Part shown: positions 56,376 to 64,000 of the stretch, in pieces | Numbering within the stretch: the first letter of the stretch is position 1 | How the letters are laid out: every line of letters starts with the position of its first letter | Assembly: GCA_947652605.1 (NCBI GenBank) | Contig: OX393579.1 | Location: 22,775,674 to 22,839,673 of the forward strand | Direction of reading: 5' to 3' | Source of the DNA: Elmis aenea | Taxonomy: Eukaryota > Arthropoda > Insecta > Coleoptera > Elmidae | Length of the DNA stretch: 64,000 nucleotides | Translations under genes and position numbers: made by a program | The notes under the pieces: model-generated | Database searches by the model: none | Told to the model about the DNA's origin: nothing | Seen by the model: only the letters and a program-made list of their open reading frames with translations

Positions 56376-56880
56376 TAAGAAAGTCATTTATAGGGAAAAG
56401 GGAGAACGCAGAGAATACTAAAGTAACAGTATACAAAACTGTAATCGTACCAACACTCACTTTCGGATGTAAAACCTGAGTTCTAACACTGACCAGGAAA
56501 AGCAAAATACAGGCCATGAGAATCAAGTATCTGCGCAAAGTAGCTGGCGTCACCAGAATGGACAAAATAAGAAATACGGAAATAAGAAAACGACTGAAGG
56601 TCGAACCTATATTAAAAATAATCGAACAGCGACAGCTCAAATGGTCCGGACATCTAACCAGGCTAGGAAACGAAAGAGCCGCTAAACGGCTAAACAAACA
56701 TGGGAAGCAAGAAGACATGAGAAGAGACCCAGAGGAAGACCTAGAAATACGTGGGACAACAGTGTGAAAAAAATATTATCAGAAAGAGGGATGAACCTGT
56801 CACAGGGTTGGAATATGGCGAGAAATAAAAAAGAGTGGAGAAAATTTATTCATAGTAGCAAAGAACATTAGGATACAATT
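56376..56880 (+). pseudogene. RTE-like reverse transcriptase relic, right part
   Basis: This continues the relic at 54470-54734. Readable motifs are TVYKTVIVPTLTFGCKT, AMRIKYLRKVAGVTRMDKIR, VEPILKIIEQRQLKWSGHLT and KQEDMRRDPEED, the region after the reverse transcriptase (pattern YGCExW......IE.KFLR...G.TRMDRIRN...I...RQL.W.GHL.RM). One stop after the CKT and a frameshift near the end show decay. The same region of a related element is at 62690-63330. Confidence 0.85.
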
Positions 56881-57352
56881 TCACACCGTACACCTTCGGG
56901 TAAAAGGGTTAGATTTTTTCGATAGCAGTCATAGGAGGACGTCCTGTCCTTTTTTAATTATGAACAGAACTGCTTCTGAATTCAAGTTCTTTATACCAGC
57001 TGAAAATTGTAACCAAGGAAGGAGCTTGCTTATTAAAAGCTAACTCTAATCATTCGTTGCGCGTAAGATCTTATTTTAAAATCATAATAAATCATAATTT
57101 GGAATATGTTCTCATGACAAATTCCATTTTTTTACTATGGCCACTACTTTAAGAAATTTACAAACTAGGTTTTAATCAACTTGACTTTGAGAATTGAACC
57201 CTAAATGACTGACAAAAAAGGTGCGAATTTTCTTGTCAAAGGCCTAATAGCTTGGCTTTCGTATCTTCCGTCATTTGATTGTACCTATATAAGTTTATTG
57301 GTTATTTTTAAAAGTAAACAAGATAATCGTAGAGATCTCGGAGACACCCTGC
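56881..57352. other. flank without clear features
   Basis: Contains a lone GGAGACACCCTG end at 57340, which is the target of the following hAT insertion. Nothing else recognised. Confidence 0.4.
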
Positions 57353-57492
57353 TAGTGATTGCAATACCGGTATACCGGTATACCGAATACCGGTATACCG
57401 TGCCATTTTACAATACCGAAATACCGTCTCATTTGATGGTCTAATACCGGTATTCGGTATTAATTTTTTTTTAAATTTGATTTTTATTATTT

Positions 57493-57615
57493 TATAATTG
57501 CAGTCTGCCATAAATAAAAAAATAGCATTAAATGCAAAACACAAAATTGTGCCACAAAATGATGTATTTAAGTTAATTAAAAGAGAGATGATATTATTAG
57601 AAGACGAAGGAATAT
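57493..57615 (+). pseudogene. hAT transposase C-terminal relic
   Basis: After an acceptor-like TTTTATAATTGCAG the frame reads INKKIALNAKHKIVPQNDV and FKLIKREMILLEDEG, which corresponds to the segment before the hAT dimerisation motif in Ac-like transposases (pattern KxIKxEMxLFExxGxRG). The conserved PTSVEAERAFS motif that should follow is missing, and the frame leads into the repeat at 57650. It fits the hAT ends around it. Confidence 0.55.
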
Positions 57616-57749
57616 TGCAATATTCGAATATTTGTTGTCATTTCCAAGGCTTACTATTAAAAAATGTTTCTCTTAACTTTATCAAAAATTCTTAATAACT
57701 CGAAAATTATTGCAGATAGGTATAAGATACGCTAATACAGATTGATGTA

Positions 57750-58215
57750 GAATTTACTTTTGAATTCGAAAATGGAAAAAAAAAATTGGGCATTGTATTT
57801 GAAAAAAACGAGTTTTATTTGGTCTGAAATTGTATTAAAAGAAAATTAAATTTTGGACACCCTGTAAGTAATGCATTGATTGCAAAAATTCTTCTATGCA
57901 TAGTCTAAATTTAAGCGTTTTCTCTTCAAAAATGGCGGCGATAGATAATATTAAGCATCACGATGAAAATCAAAAAATTTCAAAAAAGTCCAAAAATCAA
58001 AAAAACTACTGCACTTAGGTATAGCGTATGCTTTTAATAGTCCCTCTAAAATAACGTGCTAAATCCAAAAATGCAATAAAAAATAGACCATTGTATTTGA
58101 AATAAGAAAGTAGACCTCAACTTCCGGTATTTCCGGAAGGGTCGCCATCTTGAAAATATTTTCATTAAACAGATCATATGCCATTATAGTCATAACCAAA
58201 ATTTCAGATCAATAC
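57750..58215. repeat. dispersed repeat, copy 2, inside the hAT element
   Basis: Inverse of 51135-51600, with CTTCCGGTATTTCCGGAAGGGTCGCCAT, AAATAGACCATTGTATTTG and TTCTTCTATGCATAGTC as landmarks. The stretch CACCCTGTAAGTAATGCATTG at 57860 suggests that an older TACAGGGTG element is captured here. Confidence 0.75.
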
Positions 58216-58529
58216 CCTTTTTCATTCTTCATATATTTTTAATGCCCGGTCCCAATCAATTACCATGTATATCTTCAGTTTTTTGTGTCCATATTTTTTT
58301 ACAGATTATGTAATTTTTTAAGTTTCTTTATTTTATGTAAATTTGTGTTTTGACATTATACTTACTATATGTACATATGTGTAAAATGTATGTATTGTAT
58401 TTTCAAAATTAATACTTTTTTAAAAAAAGCAATACCGGTATTAATACCGGTATACCGGTATTACTTGCGAATAAATACCGAATACCGGTATCGTAATTTT
58501 GGTCCGGTATTGCAATCACTACACCCTGC

Positions 58530-60160
58530 ATATCAGCTGATACTCTTTTGTTTAAGAAGTCACATCATAGCAAGGTGTCTCGGAGATCATGCATGTACTG
58601 TACTGTACCTATAATTTAATGCATTTAATAAGACATTTTTCGACTTTTTTAATAGCACAAGTATGGTTTAAATTTAATAAAAGTAGTAGTTTTTTTCAGC
58701 AATGAAAGTATTGTAAATAGTTTTTTTTTCAATTTTTTTTTATATCAGTAGGTTTTTTATACAACCCTCTATGCATAAGTGAAAATCACTAGCTGTAAAA
58801 TTAGGCTAACAAACATGATGATCAACTACTTTATTTAACGGTAAAATTGTCGCAACAATTTCTCATTAAAACACATACATATGTGTTAATAATCTACTGA
58901 TGTGTTACAGATGTTGGTATTTACTCGAAAAGTTCATCAAATACGTAATAAAATATTTACAAGGCTGGAAAGATAAAAATCAAGGTAATCAATCTGATTT
59001 TAACAAAAAAGAAATTAAGCCATTCAAAAAAAGTCCAATTACGCTATTTTATATGTATACAGTAAAGTTATTTTTCTCAATATACGATATACCCTGTGTT
59101 TCTCACTACCTTTTGAATTGCTTCTATTAGCAGTAAATTTCAGTTATTTGTAAATGTTATTGGTGAAATGCAAAACAAAAATTGTTGTAAGAATCGCCAT
59201 AGGTTTATTTTTATAATTGTGTAAATTGATGTGAATTAAAAAGAAACTTAAAAACAATTTTTACTATTAAAGAAAAATAGTTTTTTTTTGTTAATTCTTA
59301 ATGTCACATAAGCCCATAAAAATGACAATTTTGTGTATTTATTTAGGATAATAAAAGTTCTGCAAGAATGTCAAATAATATTGTAATAATTATAGGATAA
59401 AAAAATATTCAAAACCCGATGCTATACAGATCTCTTTCGAGGGCGCATTTGCGTATCAACGTAATATTACCTGAATAAAATTAATATATGTTGAGTATCA
59501 GAGACGGGACAGTAATTGATTTTTTAACCCCCACGTGCTTTTTAATCCCGAATTAAACCGATCAAGTACAAAGAACGACGTCAAAGTTATTTCCCAAAAT
59601 AATTTTTGGTTAATCATTGACATTCTTTATCGACCTGAATCAAATATTTATTTACGAAAAATCTAAAACCTAAAACTTGGTTGCCAATTGGAATAAGTTA
59701 TGATGGTTGATTTAGTGAGCTGAAAGTTAGACATATAATAGTTTTCTTGTGATTTATCAAGCGTGTTGTTATTTGAACAAATGAAACATTGTACATTAAA
59801 GCGGGTGTACAGTTAAATTTTAGGTTAATTTCTGTTTTAACAGTTTGGTGCTTTTGTTTGTTGTAAATTTAATCCTGAAATAGTTTTACGACCAATTAAC
59901 TACGTAGGCCTACTTTGTGGCGTGCAGTACTCACTCTTACGTGTATAACCAGCAAAAATATGAACAAGTTCTGCAGTTAATATCAAAGCCTATAAATAAT
60001 CGCCTATTAATACTTTGAAACCCTTTATCATTACGTTCGTTCGATTATTAATAAATTGCCTAAACTTGAACTCAGTAGCGGACCTAGAAAATGCTCAAGG
60101 GGATAGGGCGTACAAAAAATCCACAATTTAATTTAAGATGTGTACCTATACTATTTATAT
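58530..60160. other. AT-rich stretch without clear features
   Basis: Nothing recognised except low-complexity T-runs near 58720. Confidence 0.4.
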
Positions 60161-60162
60161 TA

Positions 60163-60901
60163 TACACGGTGTTCCAGATAACATTTCCTGCTTGTGGAAC
60201 CCGCTTATTATAAGAGATACAGGTTTGCTTAAATTAGATAAATTATTAGGAAAGCGGCTACAACAAATTTTTAAAAGTAATAAATTCTTCGTTCTTCAGA
60301 TGTTATAGCAAATATGAATATGTTTGTTTTTTTTTCTCTCATAAATTCTTCTTATTCATTAGATCAATTTGATTAGTACTTTCTTGAGGTACTTTTTGAT
60401 GTAGAATGTAACTGTCATTTAAGATTATTTTTGTCACTAACAATTTTTGAGTTATTACCCCTAATTTCATTTTTTCTTATGGGCCGCGAAGTTGGCTATG
60501 GAATGGTTAAATGTGATTTTCTTCCTGTTTTTAATGAGATATTATTTGCTATATCTATTTTTATAAATAAGTCACAAAATCAAGAGTTATCGTATTTTAT
60601 CAATCACTTATCTATGAAAATAAAAACAAAAAATAACTAATTTAATGTCAAATGACAGTAATCATTTGTCTGCGGTATACCTATTTCATTTGAATTTTAC
60701 AGTATTGTTGAGTAATTCGATAGTCTTTGTAGTTAATTTTTATAATTATTGTTACATTTAAAAATAACGACAAATTTTACGTATTGAGATGCTACATTGC
60801 CATAAAAACTTCATCTAATTTAAGCAAACCTGCATCTCTTATAATAAGCGAGATCCCAATGCTGTAAATAATAACTGGGACACCCTGTGTATAGATTGCA
60901 T
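60163..60901. mobile_element. giant hairpin family copy, right arm mostly deleted
   Basis: The left end TACACGGTGTTCCAGATAACATTTCC and about 600 bp follow the left arm of 35837-37352. The right arm keeps only its outer part (TTCATCTAATTTAAGCAAACCTGCATCTCTTATAATAAGCGAGATCCC to CACCCTGTG). The result is an asymmetrical foldback. Confidence 0.8.
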
Positions 60902-60984
60902 TAATTTTAATTTGGTTTTCTGAGTTAACCCGAGTAATATTTACATATGCTCTACGTTTCGATATTATTCTAGCCATGAAACGT

Positions 60985-61722
60985 ATTAAACGGGCAAGTT
61001 GACTTTGGAATAGTGAACTGTGCTTTTTTTCCCTGTTTTTAACGATATATCTTTTGTCATATGTTTTTATAAATAACTTGGAAAATCAAGAAAAACCGTA
61101 TTTTACAGATATTATTCTAAGTTAGGTATCAAGTATGTTAAATAAGCAAGTTGGCTTTGCAATAGTGAAATGTGCTTTTTTCTTCTCTTTCTATTGATAT
61201 ATCACTTGTCATTTCTGTTAAAATAAATAACCCGGAAAATAAAAATAAAACATATTTTACCAAGATTATTCTAAGTTAGTTATCATGTTTCATAGCTAAC
61301 TTAGAATTATATTGATAATATACGGTTCTTCTGGATTTTTCGAGTTAAGGAGAAATTAAGTACATTTCACTAGTGCAAAGCTAAGCTGCCTGTTAGTTTA
61401 ACATGTTACATGTCTAACAGAATAATATTAGTAAAATACGGTTTTTCTTGACTTTCAGAGTTATTTATTTAAATGGATACAACAGAAGATAATCGTTAGA
61501 AAGAGGAGAAAAAAACACATTTAACCATTTCAGAGCCAACTTAACCGTTTAACATGTTTTATGGCTAACTTAATATAATATTAATGATATACAATTTTTC
61601 TTGATTTTCTAAGATTGTACTTTTAACAATTTATTGAGGCTCCTCTCATACTAAGGAACAATTCATCTAACTTTAAATAGCGAGATTCCAATGCTGGAAA
61701 TGTAATCTGAGACACCCTGTAT
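60985..61722. repeat. 2+2 inverted array of ~145-bp units
   Basis: Two direct units (about 60990-61135 and 61136-61282; landmarks GCAAGTTGRCTTTG, AATAGTGAA and CTAAGTTAG) are followed by two inverted units (about 61283-61430 and 61431-61600; landmarks GCTAACTTA and CACATTTAACCATTTC). The centre is the palindrome CTAAGTTAG...CTAACTTAG near 61270-61296. The array ends with the outer hairpin-family end GTAATCTGAGACACCCTGTA at 61722. The unit is an inner arm segment of that family, multiplied. Confidence 0.7.
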
Positions 61723-61889
61723 ACAACAATAACGGAGATATGACACATTATTAATATGACAAAAAAACAATTTTTCTTCAATAACTCGAAAACCGGAAAT
61801 GATAGAATATTTTTGAAAACAGTTCTGAGTTTGTCTCAAAAACAGCACATTTTGGTAATTTAACTATTTCTCTATCTTGACTATTAAGC

Positions 61890-61932
61890 AAGATACCCAC
61901 GTAATCCCATCGAATTTGGACCACCCTGTACA
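61890..61932. mobile_element. lone end of the 2909-4685 family
   Basis: CCATCGAATTTGGACCACCCTGTA is the inverse of TACAGGGTGGTCCAAATTCG. No left partner. Confidence 0.5.
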
Positions 61933-62543
61933 GTACTACTACTATTTACTAATCTAAAAAAAGTTATAAACAATACATTTTAAATTTTCCAAATTTTCAA
62001 TTTACTTTAATTACTGATTATTCGCTACAAACTGTTCTAGTGAGAAAATTACTTTGCAATGGATTAAAAGCTATCTGATATATTCATTAAATGATCAATC
62101 TTTTAAACCTCACCCATAAAGAAACAAACCGAGAAGAAAGTCAAAAAATATTTACAAATGGCTACTGCATAAATATTCAATAATGCTATTTTTGAAAAAT
62201 TGCAAAAGCAATAAAACAAAAATATCTACGTAGGAGATGATTATGTCAAAAAATAAATGTTTTCTCTACGTTCGTATCTCACTTGTTTTATATTTTATAG
62301 CCATCCGTAAATTATTTATTGATTCTACCTCATAAAAAGATTTCAAATACGACGTTCAATTTGAAGTTATTTCAATATTTTGAGTCGATACTTTCAAACT
62401 ATTATTCAACGATCGAAACATATTCGTAAGGAAATGCCACAATATTTGTATTTAATCTGAAATTATAGATATTTGAAATATTCGTGCTGATTGCTAAATA
62501 TCAACACGAATTAATTAATATGCTTAGCAGTCCTCATAAGACA

Positions 62544-62562
62544 GTTGGTTAGGTTAGGTTAC
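62544..62562. repeat. short TTAGG-like run
   Basis: GGTTAGGTTAGGTTACC holds two to three units of the insect telomere repeat. Such interstitial runs are common and small. Confidence 0.5.
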
Positions 62563-62689
62563 CAGGTGTTAAAAATTTTAAGTTATTGTAGGTATTAAAA
62601 ATATCTAGCCGTTTTGTGTCTTAAATTTGGGGTTTTTAACACTATTTTTATAACAAAACATGAAAAGCTTTCCCATATTCCGGTAGATT

Positions 62690-63395
62690 TGCAATATGTT
62701 AGTGATCTTAGTAAATATCTTGGTATCTCAGTAACATAATATAAGTTTCGATGGGATACAATTAGAGCAAGTAAAGCTCTAGAAGTGAACCTACAATGTA
62801 ACGAAAATATAAATAGGGAAATAAATAAAACAATAGGCTCAGTGACGAGACTATTTATGGCGATAAAGGAACCGTTCCTTGGAAGAAAAGAGACGTCTAA
62901 GGAAACGAAAGTAGACATCTATCGCAAAGTCTTTAGCACCATTCTAACATATCGTTCTGAAGCATGGATCACGAAAAACAAACAACAACAAAGACGTATC
63001 AGAAGCATAAGGTTTTAAAGAAAATCGAAGGTAAAACGCATAGGGGCAGAATTAGAAACGAAACTTGTAGATAAAATCTAAAATTATATCCAGGAGGCAC
63101 AATTAAGATGGCTGGGCCATGTGTATAAAATGGGGAAGACAGGATACCCAGGAAAGCCTATGAGACGTGGACGAGAGGAAAAAATCGAAAAGGAAGACCA
63201 AGAAAAATTTAGAAGAAGGAGGTAAGAAAAGCTGCCATAAATAGAGGAATCAAGTGAAGTAACTTGGAGAGCTAATAGGGGATAGAAAAGAGTAGAAGGT
63301 AGCATACAAAAAGGGTTCAAGTACTTAAAACAGAAACAAAAGCCTTACACCTAACGGTAGAGAGACAAATGTAATATAATAATAATAATAATATC
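62690..63395 (+). pseudogene. non-LTR reverse transcriptase C-terminal relic with (AAT)n tail
   Basis: From 62785 the frame reads NREINKTIGSVTRLFMAIKE, KETKVDIYRKVFSTILTYRS and EAWITKNKQQQRRI, then frameshifted pieces IQEAQLRWLGHVYKMG and a basic RGR-rich end near 63180. This is the post-RT region of the same broad group as 54470-56880 (pattern YRKV..PILTYGSEAW...KQQ...Q..E...LR). No catalytic domain is left. A short (AAT)n run (63375-63392) closes the copy and may be its tail. Confidence 0.8.
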
Positions 63396-63400
63396 TCAGT

Positions 63401-64000
63401 AAATAATGTTGTATTTGTTGGCATTTAACTAGAAACAAAAGAAACCCAGAACGAAAGCTGCCGTTTACTCCTACGCACAAATTTGATAACACAGCACTGC
63501 CTACGACTTCGTTATCAACAGATGCAGGATATATTATGTAGCTTAATAATAATAGCATAAAGTGTATTACACAAAATTTAATAACACAGTTATAAGAACA
63601 AGTTAAACAAAAGATAACCGAATACGGGACTTTCAATAGACGACTGTGTGTATAAAAAATTTGTTTAGTAGACTGCGCCGTATACAAAATAGTCTGCTCG
63701 GGTGGAGAGATTTATATGTGACACTAAACCACTTCAATAAATCAAACTGTTATCGCAATACCAACAAAATTCTATTTTATCAAATTCTTTTATTTGCAGA
63801 TGAGGTTTGAAGTGGGTTATTTTTATAAAAAAAAATTTAGTGTACAAACAAGTTTGAACTAGGTAGGTAACTCCGAGACGTTTCGCTTTTGTTTTACATA
63901 TCAAACAGAAAAAGCTAACAAACTGCTGCTGTTTGCGAATGTTTTCCACTAAGCCTCTTTCTGAACAAGTAGCGACACAAAATACCCTTTTTACTGCAAG
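63401..64000. other. window end, no clear features
   Basis: Minus-strand frames at 63325-63687 and 63734-63949 have no family motifs. A gene exon running past the edge cannot be excluded. Confidence 0.35.

Larger units (their letters stand above)
57353..58521. mobile_element. hAT element with ATACCGGTAT-rich ends (1169 bp)
   Basis: The left end TAGTGATTGCAATACCGGTA is inverted at the right (CCGGTATTGCAATCACTA) and CACCCTGC is duplicated exactly on both sides (57345-57352 and 58522-58529). Each end is followed by several ATACCGGTAT and GGTATACC copies. The target was itself the end of a TACAGGGTG element. Inside are a transposase relic and a dispersed repeat. Confidence 0.92.

Noticed and set aside
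63325..63687. 120-residue minus-strand frame near the window edge
   Set aside because: Its C-terminal part is the (AAT)n tail read as Tyr repeats, and no motif or splice structure supports it.
1..64000. CRISPR array, tRNA or rRNA genes, phage or bacterial operons
   Set aside because: No regularly spaced identical repeats, cloverleaf genes or prokaryotic gene organisation were seen; the content is eukaryotic.

Overview
The window looks like intergenic and intronic DNA from an insect with a large, AT-rich, transposon-crowded genome. The evidence is a BEL/Pao LTR retrotransposon, mariner, PIF/Harbinger and hAT relics, Jockey-like and RTE-like reverse transcriptase scraps, and many foldback elements ending in TACAGGGTG/CACCCTGTA. 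A beetle is my best guess, but that is an inference from the repeat flavour, not from a diagnostic gene. There are no bacterial operons, tRNA, rRNA or CRISPR arrays.

Layout. 1-7.7 kb: a hAT MITE with an exact 8-bp duplication, a small MITE, two Jockey-type fragments (one sitting inside the loop of a long-armed foldback), then a foldback nested inside another foldback (5641-7668 containing 6347-7306). 8-19 kb: two MITE-like elements with unusual G-rich ends (9475-10358 and 14189-15108), decayed mariner and Tc1-like transposases, and a possible short exon at 19042. 19.4-26.0 kb: a nearly intact BEL/Pao element with identical 169-bp LTRs and 5-bp duplications, split at the start of its RNase H domain by a 750-bp PIF/Harbinger derivative with a TTA duplication. 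30.8-32.0 kb: a mariner relic lacking its third catalytic Asp. 32.4-47.4 kb: a probable two-exon host gene on the minus strand (131 aa), whose 14.6-kb intron holds a Helitron-like element, a 1.5-kb giant hairpin (35837-37352), a foldback with inverted minisatellite ends (41058-42398), another long-TIR element (42474-43657) and a mariner that itself carries a hAT element. 51-64 kb: a GC-rich multi-hairpin cluster (51957-52362), an RTE-like relic cut by a Harbinger-like element that keeps a decayed Myb-like ORF, a hAT element with ATACCGGTAT-rich ends and a transposase relic, more copies of the giant-hairpin family including a 2+2 inverted array, and a final reverse transcriptase relic with an (AAT)n tail.

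How it fits together. Most open reading frames here are transposon debris or chance. The one gene I would defend as host is the two-exon gene; its splice sites, reading phase, upstream in-frame stop and poly(A) signal agree, but I do not recognise the protein. Nested insertions give a relative chronology: BEL before Harbinger, mariner before hAT, RTE-like before Harbinger-like, foldback before Jockey-like. The density of long inverted repeats inside a single intron implies that its pre-mRNA could form long double-stranded RNA.
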